A stretch of 64,000 nt of DNA, from NCBI RefSeq assembly GCF_025369935.1, contig NZ_CP104467.1, forward strand, positions 6,951,001 through 7,015,000, read 5' to 3'. The DNA comes from Paenibacillus andongensis (GTDB taxonomy: Bacteria; Bacillota; Bacilli; Paenibacillales; NBRC-103111). How positions within the stretch are numbered: position 1 is the first letter of the stretch; each line of letters opens with the position of its first letter. Under the pieces are notes generated by a model. The model made no database searches and had not been told where the DNA came from. It saw only the letters and a program-made list of their open reading frames with translations. Shown here piece after piece: positions 9,076 through 17,241 of this stretch. The position numbers were made by a program, and so were the translations under genes.

Positions 9076-9111
9076 AAAAAACCGCGCAGCATCAAACCTT
9101 CGCGGATTTTT
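9076..9111 (-). terminator. Terminator after the eCIS AAA+ gene
   Basis: The minus-strand RNA reads AAAAAUCCGCG, a loop, then CGCGGUUUUUU. It separates the ATPase transcript from the structural operon, which has its own promoter. Confidence 0.7.
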
Positions 9112-9162
9112 AAATTGAAGTAATGCAGGCTCTGCGCAGCAGCGCGAACCCACCTTCTATAA

Positions 9163-11379
9163 TTAATACTCTTCCCACTCCTGGCGGGCAAGGATTTTGC
9201 CTGATTTCTGCAGCTCATGCCGAATCGACTTAATAATATGCTGCATCCGGATGGGTTCACCAGCCTCTGCAGCTAAGAAAGCCGAAGAAAGGACGACGTT
9301 TTTGATATTCCCTCCGGCGATCTCATAGCGCTGAGCTAAATATTTAAAATCGACATCATCGCTAAGCGGGGCTGCAGACGGAAACATGGATGTCCAAATC
9401 TTTTCACGATATTCACTATCCGGAAAGGGAAATTTAATGACGTAATTGATTCGCCTCAGGAAGGCTTCATCAATATTATTTAATAGATTCGTTGCCAGCA
9501 CTGTGATGCCTTGATACTCCTCCATCTTCTGGAGCAGGTAGGCAGTTTCGATGTTCGCATATTTATCATGCGAATCTTTGACTTCCGAGCGCTTTCCGAA
9601 TAGCGCATCGGTTTCGTCGAAGAACAGCACCGCATTGCTAAGCTGCGCTTCCTCGAAGATCTCATGCAAATTCTTTTCGGTCTCACCAATATATTTGCTG
9701 ATCACCTGCGAAAGATCGACCTTGTAGAGCTCCAGCTGAAGCTCTCCGGCGACAACCTGTGCAGACATCGTCTTCCCCGTGCCCGGCGGGCCGGCGAACA
9801 GCATGCTTAGCCCCTTGCCGTAGGCCAGCTTCTTCTCGAAGCCCCAGTCGCTGTAGACAACGCCACGATACTTCACTTGATTGCACGCGTTGCGGAGCTG
9901 ATCCTTCTGCTCAGGCGGGAGGATCACATCCGCCCACCCATAGCGAGGCTCAATACGCGTCGCCTTGCGCTCGAGCTTGTGCTGCACCTGCTGGTAGCAC
10001 GCCTTATAGAGCGCATCGGCTCGCAGCACGTTCAGCGTTGCCGCAGCGCTGGAGCCCTCCCCCGCAGCCTCGCGCTGCCAGGCGGAGTACCCGCGCGCCA
10101 GCGTCAGCGCGCGGCGAATTTGCCCCGGGGTGAAGCGGAATTTGCCGCTCATCACCCGCCAGTCCACGTCCGCGCTCACGCCGAGCTCGCGCGCGAATGC
10201 CGCCCAAAGGCGCTCACGCCCGCCTTCGTCCGGCACTTGCAGTTCGTGCTCAAGGAGCAGCCGCTCCTTGGGCTTCCACGTTAGCCGGTTGAACCGCCCG
10301 GCCAGCAGAAAGACCATGCCGCCGTAGCCGTCCAGCAGCTCGTGAAACCACCCGAGTCGCCGCTGCGCCGCAAGATCCGGCTCCTCCGGATAGAGCGCCT
10401 CCAGCCGTGTGAAGCACAGCACGGCTTGGTGCAGGATCGCTTCGCGAACAATCGCGCTCAGCTGATCTTCAAAACTCGCTGCATGCAGCAGCACATCAGC
10501 GAGATCAACATGCAGCAGCGGCTTATTGAAGTACCTGCTGAGATGCTCCACCTGCAGCTTCTTGCCTGCGCCCGCATTCCCCCACAGATGGAACGCGAGC
10601 CGTTTGCGCTCAGCCGCCGGAGCCTGAAACGCAGCTTGGATGAAGCCTCGCAGCCGCTGCTGAAAATCCTCATGGACGAGCAGAGGAGCTAGCTCGTCAT
10701 CCGGATAAACCATCCTAACCGCCGGTTTCAGCTTCGGGTCCATTTCACCGGAATCCAGCATGAATGAGATGATTCGCTTATCCAAAAGCAGCGGCCTCGA
10801 CAATAACGTCTGGCCGCTAATTTCCTGCGCTTCGCGGTGAAGCATATAGCGCGCCAGTCTGCCCTCGGGCGCCATGAAGGTCGTTCTCGCTGCCCGCATG
10901 TCCTCAGGGCTGCTGCAAGCAATTTGCAGCGCCAGACTAATATTAGGCGTTTTGCTGGTTAGGTCATCTTGCAGAAAGCCGAAGATGCGTTCATATTTAC
11001 GATCCAGTTCTACAGCGAGTCCTAGCATAACGAACCGCTCTTCTACTGGAGAAAGCCCAAACACAGCAGATACATACGACAGAGGCAAGAACACGCCTGT
11101 CCTACGGCTTTCTTCACGCCTTCGGGCAATGAACGCCTCCGAATTCTGAATACTAGCCAGCAGCTCGAGTTCTTCCTCATCAAGCCCCTCATCTCCACTT
11201 TGCCCGCCAATGAGGCGAATGAACTCATCTTCGGACACGAACATCCCGCGAAACGAATCCGTTTGCGGGTCGGGCGTCAGCTTTTGACGACGCTTATATA
11301 AAAGCTCAAGCTTTTTATCCAACAAGGTAAGCTCATCCTTATAATGTTCCCATGCATGTACGTAACCTTGAGCTGCCAT
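9163..11379 (-). CDS. eCIS AAA+ ATPase
   Basis: A 738-residue cytoplasmic ATPase with two AAA modules. The first, at about residues 240-430, has a degenerate P-loop (GNAGAGKK near 268). The second, about 480-738, is intact: Walker A GPPGTGKT near 530, Walker B AVLFFDETDALF near 585, and sensor/arginine-finger region NIDEAFLRRINYVIKFPFPD. The N-terminus (to about 200) is helical. This two-module ATPase accompanies eCIS loci, where it is thought to act in assembly, recycling or cargo loading. The ATG at 11377-11379 has AGGAGGGG 4 bases upstream. Part of the gene (about 9750-10700) is visibly GC-richer than its neighbours. Confidence 0.9.
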   Translation of the reverse strand: MAAQGYVHAWEHYKDELTLLDKKLELLYKRRQKLTPDPQTDSFRGMFVSEDEFIRLIGGQSGDEGLDEEELELLASIQNSEAFIARRREESRRTGVFLPLSYVSAVFGLSPVEERFVMLGLAVELDRKYERIFGFLQDDLTSKTPNISLALQIACSSPEDMRAARTTFMAPEGRLARYMLHREAQEISGQTLLSRPLLLDKRIISFMLDSGEMDPKLKPAVRMVYPDDELAPLLVHEDFQQRLRGFIQAAFQAPAAERKRLAFHLWGNAGAGKKLQVEHLSRYFNKPLLHVDLADVLLHAASFEDQLSAIVREAILHQAVLCFTRLEALYPEEPDLAAQRRLGWFHELLDGYGGMVFLLAGRFNRLTWKPKERLLLEHELQVPDEGGRERLWAAFARELGVSADVDWRVMSGKFRFTPGQIRRALTLARGYSAWQREAAGEGSSAAATLNVLRADALYKACYQQVQHKLERKATRIEPRYGWADVILPPEQKDQLRNACNQVKYRGVVYSDWGFEKKLAYGKGLSMLFAGPPGTGKTMSAQVVAGELQLELYKVDLSQVISKYIGETEKNLHEIFEEAQLSNAVLFFDETDALFGKRSEVKDSHDKYANIETAYLLQKMEEYQGITVLATNLLNNIDEAFLRRINYVIKFPFPDSEYREKIWTSMFPSAAPLSDDVDFKYLAQRYEIAGGNIKNVVLSSAFLAAEAGEPIRMQHIIKSIRHELQKSGKILARQEWEEY

Positions 11380-11540
11380 AGCCCCTCCTGATAACTCTGA
11401 TCTTTATTTACAAAAAAATACAATCCCTCCCCTTCGTAAACAGCTTGCCTAAACGGGGTGTTATTCTTTACAATGATCTGATAAGGCTCAAAATGTTTTT
11501 CCAATAATTGCTAACCCGAAAGGAAAGTGGCCTCCTCTAC

Positions 11541-12632
11541 ATGGAACAACTTCCGGCTAATGATCATATATGGAATCGAAAGCTTATACATATTTTATGG
11601 TGGATCCTATTCATCTACGAAGTAGTCGCTATTCTTGGATTCTTCTTTAATATGCATGATCAGCCTCCGCAATGGTTTAACAGGTTCATGGAGGTTCAAA
11701 TCATTACGGCCTGCCTACAGCTCATCTTAATGGGAGCCGGTTATTTGGCTGTTCACTTTCTGAAACGATACAGCGATTTTATCATGATTACATGGACCAT
11801 GACCATGGTTTGTATCTTTATTATCTGTATTCCCGAGCTGATGAACAGCTACGAATTAATTAGTATCCCTATTATTTTAGCCTCTATCTATTTCCAAAAG
11901 AAATATATTTTTTTCGCTTATAGTTTAGGCATTGTATATTTAATTTCATTACTAGTTTGTCAGGTATATCAAGGGCATGCCCTAACACCCTCTGATGTGA
12001 TCGTGACTATTACAGTCCTCACCTCAACGGCACTTATCTGCTTTGCAATCATGAACAAAGGGCTAATTCTCATTACAGAGTTAAAAGATTCGGTCGTTCG
12101 CGAACAGGACCTCCTTATTCGAAATGTGATGATTGATCGACTTTCCAAAGTGGATGCGCTAACCGAGCTGTTTAATCATCGCTCTTTTCAAGAGCATACC
12201 GATCATCTAATTTCGCATATGCCCCATGATACGCCGCTTGAGCTTGCTCTTATCGATATCGATAATTTCAAAAGGATTAATGATACCTACGGGCATTGGG
12301 TCGGTGACATGGTTCTCAAAACGATCGGCTCCATTCTGAAGGAAGAGCTCGGCCCTGACGATATGTCTTTTCGATATGGTGGAGAGGAATTCGCCGTTCT
12401 GTTTGTAGGCAAATCACACGAGGAAGTTTTACATATTTGCGAACAATTAATGGAAACCATCCGGGGTACCGAAATTCCTGAGATGCCGGATCAACCGTTA
12501 ACGATGAGTATCGGACTCGCTAGCTATAATCGCAACACGATGAAAAAAGCTTGGTTCCAACTTGTCGATGAATGTTTGTATACCGCCAAAAGAAATGGGA
12601 AAAACCGCATTCATTCTCATATTTCCGAATAG
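11541..12632 (+). CDS. Membrane GGDEF diguanylate cyclase
   Basis: A protein of about 363 residues. Six or so hydrophobic segments fill the first 190 residues, followed by a GGDEF domain (from LSKVDALTELFNHRSF). The active site reads RYGGEEF, an active-type signature, so it probably makes cyclic di-GMP from two GTP at the membrane. The autoinhibitory RxxD I-site is absent: the aligned residues read GPDD. I chose ATG 11541. An in-frame TTG at 11508 lacks a ribosome site; AGGAAAG lies 13-14 bases before the ATG. Followed by a terminator and then a CheY-like gene. Confidence 0.88.
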   Translation: MEQLPANDHIWNRKLIHILWWILFIYEVVAILGFFFNMHDQPPQWFNRFMEVQIITACLQLILMGAGYLAVHFLKRYSDFIMITWTMTMVCIFIICIPELMNSYELISIPIILASIYFQKKYIFFAYSLGIVYLISLLVCQVYQGHALTPSDVIVTITVLTSTALICFAIMNKGLILITELKDSVVREQDLLIRNVMIDRLSKVDALTELFNHRSFQEHTDHLISHMPHDTPLELALIDIDNFKRINDTYGHWVGDMVLKTIGSILKEELGPDDMSFRYGGEEFAVLFVGKSHEEVLHICEQLMETIRGTEIPEMPDQPLTMSIGLASYNRNTMKKAWFQLVDECLYTAKRNGKNRIHSHISE

Positions 12633-12640
12633 ATGTTTTC

Positions 12641-12672
12641 AGCTAGGAGCCCTAAAGCTTCTAGCTTTTTTT
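12641..12672 (+). terminator. Terminator after the GGDEF gene
   Basis: AGCTAGGAG pairs with CTTCTAGCT (one mismatch, 8-base loop) and runs into seven T. Confidence 0.7.
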
Positions 12673-12769
12673 GGCCTCCAATTTCCATGTCATTACTTAC
12701 CAACCGAAAACCCTCATAAAAGGAGTCGCCTCTTCCGAAATCATATTTATACACAGGGAGGTAGACACC

Positions 12770-13132
12770 ATGAAGCCTAAGATTCTCGTTGTAGATCCGG
12801 TCCAAAGCCTTAGAGGTATTTTACGTCAAATTATTATTACGATGGGTTACGATGTACTAGAAGCAGCTAATGGTGCCGAGGCCATTCATGCGTATCAAGC
12901 CAACTTTCCGATTCTGACCACAATGGACCTGAATATGCCAGACATGACCGGTATAGATGTGATCCGAAAAATTAGAGAATTCGACCCTGCCGCCAACATT
13001 ATGATGTGCTCTGCCTTGGAGCAAAAGACGATGATTATCGAGGCGATCCATGCGGGTGCCAAAGAGTTCGTTTCTAAGCCTTTCCGGGAACATAATATAA
13101 AGGAAACGATGCTGAAGCTGTTGATTGTCTAA
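12770..13132 (+). CDS. Single-domain CheY-like response regulator
   Basis: A 120-residue receiver domain with no output domain. The phosphoacceptor Asp sits in TTMDLNMPDMTG (about residues 48-59) and the conserved Lys in FVSKPF near the C-terminus. The acidic pair at the start of the fold is reduced to one Asp (VVDPVQ instead of VDD), which could weaken magnesium binding. The ATG at 12770 has AGGGAGGT 7 bases upstream. Its partner kinase is not in the neighbourhood. A link to the cyclic-di-GMP gene upstream is possible from position only, since a terminator lies between them. Confidence 0.85.
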   Translation: MKPKILVVDPVQSLRGILRQIIITMGYDVLEAANGAEAIHAYQANFPILTTMDLNMPDMTGIDVIRKIREFDPAANIMMCSALEQKTMIIEAIHAGAKEFVSKPFREHNIKETMLKLLIV

Positions 13133-13234
13133 GCGAGGAAGCAGGTTTAATAAACTTAATAAAAAGCTATGCCTCATACATGTATTTGGTTGATTAGGCA
13201 AATAATAGCCAAAACCAAATGAGGTGGTAAAACG

Positions 13235-13882
13235 ATGTGTCATTCCATATCTATTCTTGCTGATGTCAACGAGCTTGTTAAACAATTCCGCATTGATCGG
13301 CTGCTATCGTATAGCTCCAATCGTTATGAGGTGCGGCCGACAGAGTCTGTCTCCGCTGTGATGATGAATAGAAAGGGAGAACGCATCCTTGATGAATTTC
13401 GTTGGGGTCTGATGCCGTTCTGGGCAAAAGATGCCGTATGCGGGGACCGCGATTCGATCTTCACCAACATCGTCTTTGAGCGTATCGTTAGAAAGCAGCG
13501 CTGTATTATTCCTTGCAGTGGATTTTATATTAGCGTGACAGAGGGAAAAGAGACAGAGTGGATTAAGTTCAAAATGCGCAGCGGCACCTTCGGCATCGCG
13601 GGGCTGTATGACGTCTGGCGGGCTCCATCTGGTGAAGAGGAGCTTCGTACATGTATGATGCTGATGACAGAAGCGAACTCACTCGTCTCTCCTTATCAAC
13701 GCAGAATGCCTGCGATTCTAGACCAAGATCAGGCCGAGATGTGGCTGCAGCCAGAGATGAAGGACAGCAGACTCCTCAGATCCATCCTTCGACCAGTAGA
13801 TGATCTGCTGATGGTTGCAAATGTTTTGTCATCCCCAGAAGAGAAGCTGGAAAGCGGTTCGGATGTAAGTGTTTTTGTATGA
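13235..13882 (+). CDS. Divergent SRAP (YedK/HMCES-like) protein
   Basis: A 215-residue SOS-response-associated peptidase family protein. Cys2, which in this family becomes the N-terminal nucleophile that crosslinks to abasic sites in single-stranded DNA, is kept (MCHSIS). Fold landmarks are present: NRYEVRPTE, FRWGLMPFWAKD, RCIIPCSGFY, RRMPAIL. The other catalytic positions differ. The usual GxxEW Glu is replaced in GFYISV, the HDRxP His is Gln in SPYQRRMP, and the NAR(x)ET motif is not recognisable. It may crosslink only, or have changed role. AGGTGG ribosome site upstream. Confidence 0.8.
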   Translation: MCHSISILADVNELVKQFRIDRLLSYSSNRYEVRPTESVSAVMMNRKGERILDEFRWGLMPFWAKDAVCGDRDSIFTNIVFERIVRKQRCIIPCSGFYISVTEGKETEWIKFKMRSGTFGIAGLYDVWRAPSGEEELRTCMMLMTEANSLVSPYQRRMPAILDQDQAEMWLQPEMKDSRLLRSILRPVDDLLMVANVLSSPEEKLESGSDVSVFV

Positions 13883-13883
13883 T

Positions 13884-13921
13884 AAAAAGAGGGCTGCGTC
13901 TACACGCTAGCCCTCTTTTTT
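13884..13921. terminator. Bidirectional terminator between SRAP and DUF1284 genes
   Basis: AAAAAGAGGGCT and AGCCCTCTTTTTT flank a 13-base loop, giving A-run and T-run on both strands. It overlaps the last codons of the DUF1284 gene. Confidence 0.85.
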
Positions 13922-14347
13922 GGTAATGACGGGCGGCAAGTCGCCACCCTCCCCGATCAATCGAACACCTTCCGCACAAACACCGTAAGGCTCCCAACGG
14001 CATGTGGCACATAGGTGACCAATGTCGCTAGGCTTCACACGGCCGGCCACCTGCCTACAAATCTCCGACCAGCTCAGTTCCATCTCCACTTGCAGGCCAA
14101 GCTTGGTGACGATTTCTGCATCGTGCTGATAGACGGACCTATTTTCACAATGCGCTTCTTGATCCTTCGGGAAAGCTGCGCAAAGGTCATCAGGCCCAAG
14201 AACAATGCGGATCATCGTTTCAGGCTTTTGACGCAATTCCTCGTAGACGGTCGTCATGTTTTCGCAAAACTCTTTCGAATAACCCATTCCTCTGTATCCT
14301 AGCAGACAAAGTAAGTGATGTCCCCTCAGTTGGATCGGCTGGGTCAT
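13907..14347 (-). CDS. DUF1284 family protein
   Basis: A 146-residue cytoplasmic protein. The opening PIQLRGHHLLCLLGYRGMGY is the DUF1284 signature, and the Cys/His-rich remainder (DDLCAAFP, HCENRSV, LCATCRWEPYGVCAEG) suggests metal binding, perhaps an iron-sulfur centre. Function unknown. Its ATG overlaps the stop of the NUDIX gene as ATGA, so the two are translationally coupled. Confidence 0.88.
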   Translation of the reverse strand: MTQPIQLRGHHLLCLLGYRGMGYSKEFCENMTTVYEELRQKPETMIRIVLGPDDLCAAFPKDQEAHCENRSVYQHDAEIVTKLGLQVEMELSWSEICRQVAGRVKPSDIGHLCATCRWEPYGVCAEGVRLIGEGGDLPPVITKKEG

Positions 14348-14910
14348 ATTTTGGGAACACGGTACAATCCGTACCCTTCCATTTTGATGATTGGATCTTT
14401 ATCGAGGGTTAGTCCGGTTGTTTTGGAATGAAGGGCAACATCAATGAGCCATTTGGTGAAATCTGCTACGTTCATGGATTCCATTTCGGATAGACTATAA
14501 AACCCAGCTGCATCGACCTCCACGCCGTCTGGCTGAGGCTCACCGCTGATGTAATCCATTTCAAAAGCAATGTAGACATTATGTATACTTCTTGGCAAAT
14601 CACGCACGGCTACCAAGCGATTGACTACCGCCTTGATTCCGCTCTCTTCCAACACTTCGCGCTCAATCGTATCTTGGATCAGCTCAAGCTGCTCAATATA
14701 ACCGCCCGGGTTGGTCCATCGGCCTTTCCCTGGTTCCTGAGCCCTGCGTACAAGCAGCATCTTCTCATCCTTCATCACAAGTGCGCCTACACCGATGCTA
14801 TAGTTACCCCAATGAACAAAACTGCACACCGTACAAGCTCGTCTTATCGTGCCATCCACATCGCGCGACTCCATAGCGGATCCGCAGGTCATACAAAACT
14901 TGGCTTCCAT
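14344..14910 (-). CDS. NUDIX hydrolase with N-terminal zinc ribbon
   Basis: A 188-residue protein. An N-terminal zinc ribbon has two pairs of Cys (CMTC at 6-9, CTVC at 27-30). A NUDIX domain follows with the full box at about residues 68-90 (GGYIEQ...REVLEESGI, including the REVLEE metal-binding helix). This architecture resembles NudC-like or ADP-ribose/NAD pyrophosphatases. The substrate is not evident. First gene of a two-gene unit with DUF1284. Confidence 0.88.
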   Translation of the reverse strand: MEAKFCMTCGSAMESRDVDGTIRRACTVCSFVHWGNYSIGVGALVMKDEKMLLVRRAQEPGKGRWTNPGGYIEQLELIQDTIEREVLEESGIKAVVNRLVAVRDLPRSIHNVYIAFEMDYISGEPQPDGVEVDAAGFYSLSEMESMNVADFTKWLIDVALHSKTTGLTLDKDPIIKMEGYGLYRVPKI

Positions 14911-15097
14911 CTATCTCATCCCCAACTTCCTATAGTCTTGAGTTCCAACTTCCATTCGAATTCACTGTATGTAAGCTTACTGCTTAAAGCGGAAAATAAG
15001 CAACTCCGATCCCGTACGTTTTCCGTCCATTGAATGGGAAATTGGAGTTACTTCCTGCACTTGTCTTGCGATATCGCTGAATTAGGAAACTGAGAAA

Positions 15098-15303
15098 CAC
15101 CGACACCGACACCGACATTGTGTAAAAAGTGCAGCTAATTTTGTAAATATCTGTTTTTTCGAGTGATATCATGCAAAAAGTGCAGCTAATACGGTGCGAA
15201 ATGTCCTTTTCGGCTTATAATGCAGATATTTGATGCACAAAATGCATCTTGATTACTCAAAACAGAAAATTTACTGCAATTTGCTGCACTTTTTGCATCT
15301 TGT
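15098..15303. repeat. Cluster of short repeats in a 538-base non-coding gap
   Basis: AAAAAGTGCAGCTAAT occurs at 15124-15139 and 15175-15190, with an inverted partial copy (GCTGCACTTTTTGCA) at 15283-15297. A separate hairpin GATGCA-CAAAA-TGCATC lies at 15232-15248, and ACCGAC is repeated in tandem at about 15099-15117. The gap 14911-15448 shows no convincing gene; its 3' end is the terminator at 15394-15434. Looks like a dispersed intergenic repeat family. Confidence 0.5.
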
Positions 15304-15393
15304 TGTTTGCTGTTCGTGTTTACAGTTCCACTTCAAGGGTGCCCGGTGGTTTGGTGGGGTTGGCAGGTTTAATATTTTGGCTCCCCCCAAATA

Positions 15394-15434
15394 AAAACCC
15401 GTCACACCCATGGAGACTCCACGGGTGTAACGGG
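15394..15434 (-). terminator. Terminator of the membrane transporter gene
   Basis: The minus-strand CCCGTTACACCCGTGGAG pairs with CTCCATGGGTGTGACGGG and leads into TTTTTATTTG. A strong intrinsic terminator just after the gene. Confidence 0.85.
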
Positions 15435-15448
15435 CTAGGTGTGTACAC

Positions 15449-16861
15449 CTACACCAAAAACATCGCCACGACCGTCGTCACCGCGAGGCCGATGAGCACG
15501 GGCAGCAGATTCCGTCGCGCCAGCTCGAACGGACTCACGCCGCAGATGGCTGCTGCTGGGATCAGCGCCCACGGGATCAATGTGCCGCCGCCGACCCAGA
15601 TGGCGGCCACTTGCCCGAGCGCGGTGAGCACAGCCGCGCCGGAGCCAATGGCGGTTGCGAATAGCTGCGCAATCGAGCCCGCGAGGGAGATGCCGGAGAA
15701 GCCGGAGCCGTCGAGGCCCGTAATGGCGCCTACGACGGTGAGCGTGACGGCACCAACCGCGCCGTTCAGCGGCACTTGCCCCGCGAGGGCTACACCCAGA
15801 TCGTTCACGATCCCGTGCGAGCCTTGCGGAAGCACTTTGCCGAACAGCTCCGTGAAGGCAGAATCGCCTAGATAGAAGAAAGCGGCGATCGGAATCACGG
15901 GGCCGAATACTTTGAAACCGAATACAAAACCTTCGATGAGGTAAGACGTTGTTTGTTCTAGTCCTTGATTCCGATGCGCGAGCAGCGTTACCGCAATCAG
16001 GATGAATACGGCGGTGCCCCCAACGAGCGCTGTCGCATCTCCCCCTTGCAGATTAAGCACGAACATCGCAATTACGTCTAAGGCGAAGAGCAGAGGAATC
16101 ATAATCGCCAACGTTTTCTTCAATCGCGGCGATAAATTGACCTTGGCCTGCCCAGCAGCCGAAATGAGTGAGCCGCTATCCCCTGGTCCACTTGCCACGA
16201 GGCCATTCCTCCACGTTCCATTCTTCATATCCCGCCGCATCATCCAAAAAGCGGTGATCGTCGTGACAAGCCCCATCACGATAACCAGTGGAATACTCGC
16301 CTCCATGACAGCCGTCACCGGTAATCCAGCTGCATCTGCTGTTAATTTAGGAGCTCCCTGTATAATGTAATCCCCCGAAAGCGCAATCCCATGTCCGAAT
16401 AAGTTCATCGCCATAGCTGCACCTAACGCTGGCAAACCAACGCGGACGGCGACAGGCAAAAGAACAGCCCCAATGAGCGCAACACCAGGAGACGGCCAGA
16501 AAAACCAAGACGTCACCATCATAATGATACCAATACCCCAGAAAGCCAAAGCAGGTGTTCGCATAAAGCGGGTTAGCGGAGCGACCATGGTTTCATTAAT
16601 GCCAGTTCGGATAAGCACGCGGCTCATTGCTACAATGATGGAGATGATCATGATGGTCCCCATCAGCTCTTTAGTCGCATAAATAAAGCTGTTGAAAATA
16701 CCAGAAACAGAGCCGCTGAGCGTTTCCGTTGCCAGCAAGCCAAGCGCGAAAATACCAACCACACAAATCATCGTGGTGTCTCTACGCTTAATTAAAAGGG
16801 TAAGAATAAAACCGATGAATACTAAATAGACCCAATGAATCGGCAATAATTGAATGTCCAC
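15449..16861 (-). CDS. Polytopic permease, ion-transporter superfamily
   Basis: A 470-residue integral membrane protein with 11-13 hydrophobic segments. It has two related halves, each with a Gly/Pro/Ser-rich re-entrant-like stretch (WPSPGVALIGAVLLPVAV; GAVGAVTLTVVGAITGLDGSG). This pattern fits the ion-transporter superfamily (DcuC, GntP, NhaC or CitMHS-like), typically carriers of organic anions or sodium/proton antiporters. I do not recognise the substrate. The segment from 15449 to about 15800 is GC-richer than the rest. It stands alone, with its own terminator. Confidence 0.7.
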   Translation of the reverse strand: MDIQLLPIHWVYLVFIGFILTLLIKRRDTTMICVVGIFALGLLATETLSGSVSGIFNSFIYATKELMGTIMIISIIVAMSRVLIRTGINETMVAPLTRFMRTPALAFWGIGIIMMVTSWFFWPSPGVALIGAVLLPVAVRVGLPALGAAMAMNLFGHGIALSGDYIIQGAPKLTADAAGLPVTAVMEASIPLVIVMGLVTTITAFWMMRRDMKNGTWRNGLVASGPGDSGSLISAAGQAKVNLSPRLKKTLAIMIPLLFALDVIAMFVLNLQGGDATALVGGTAVFILIAVTLLAHRNQGLEQTTSYLIEGFVFGFKVFGPVIPIAAFFYLGDSAFTELFGKVLPQGSHGIVNDLGVALAGQVPLNGAVGAVTLTVVGAITGLDGSGFSGISLAGSIAQLFATAIGSGAAVLTALGQVAAIWVGGGTLIPWALIPAAAICGVSPFELARRNLLPVLIGLAVTTVVAMFLV

Positions 16862-17009
16862 CCTAGATCACGCATCCTCTCTGCCCTTATAGCAGTTGGT
16901 GCTACATTGTATGCTAATCTGGGCGGAGGAGTTCGTGGGAATTCGGGTTGAGCGGCACCTTGTGGTACAATAAAAGAACTATTTTAACCAAGTTAGGAGA
17001 ATGCCGAGG

Positions 17010-17225
17010 ATGGCTAGAAATCAACGCTTAGTAACGGATACAGATTTTCAAGATGCTGTTGAAAGACAGGCTGTCGTCCGTGTTTTCAAAGATGATCACA
17101 TTGTGGATTCGAATGCGGTTGTATTGCGTTTCAGCGATACAACGATTGTCGTACAAACTCATGTTAGTGATTTGACGTATTATGATCGAGAGGCTTGTGA
17201 ATTTTTTGAAATGAAAAAACGATAG
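17010..17225 (+). CDS. Small conserved-looking protein, unknown function
   Basis: A 71-residue soluble protein from ATG 17010, with TAGGAG 11 bases upstream. An in-frame ATG at 17001 is too close to that site. It begins MARNQRLVTDTDFQDAVERQ and is rich in alternating hydrophobic residues (AVVLRFSDTTIVVQTHV), suggesting a small beta barrel. No family recognised. Confidence 0.65.
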   Translation: MARNQRLVTDTDFQDAVERQAVVRVFKDDHIVDSNAVVLRFSDTTIVVQTHVSDLTYYDREACEFFEMKKR

Positions 17226-17240
17226 CTGCTGCAGCTATCG
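17220..17240. terminator. Hairpin between convergent genes
   Basis: A perfect 9-bp stem CGATAGCTG / CAGCTATCG with a 3-base loop. It overlaps the stop of the small gene and lies just past the deacetylase stop. No T-run, so termination strength is uncertain. Confidence 0.45.
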
Positions 17241-17241
17241 C

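Noticed and set aside
9759..10327. Several plus-strand frames in the GC-rich part of the ATPase gene
   Set aside because: Arg/Pro/Ala-rich shadow frames opposite an intact conserved AAA+ gene.
11277..11504. A 75-residue minus-strand frame overlapping the AAA+ start (MEKHFEPYQIIVKNNTPF)
   Set aside because: It overlaps the 5' end of the ATPase gene in another frame, has no clear ribosome site and no family I recognise. It may be a relic, but not enough supports a gene.
15249..15875. A 208-residue plus-strand frame
   Set aside because: Most of it is antisense to the membrane transporter gene and its composition is typical of a shadow.
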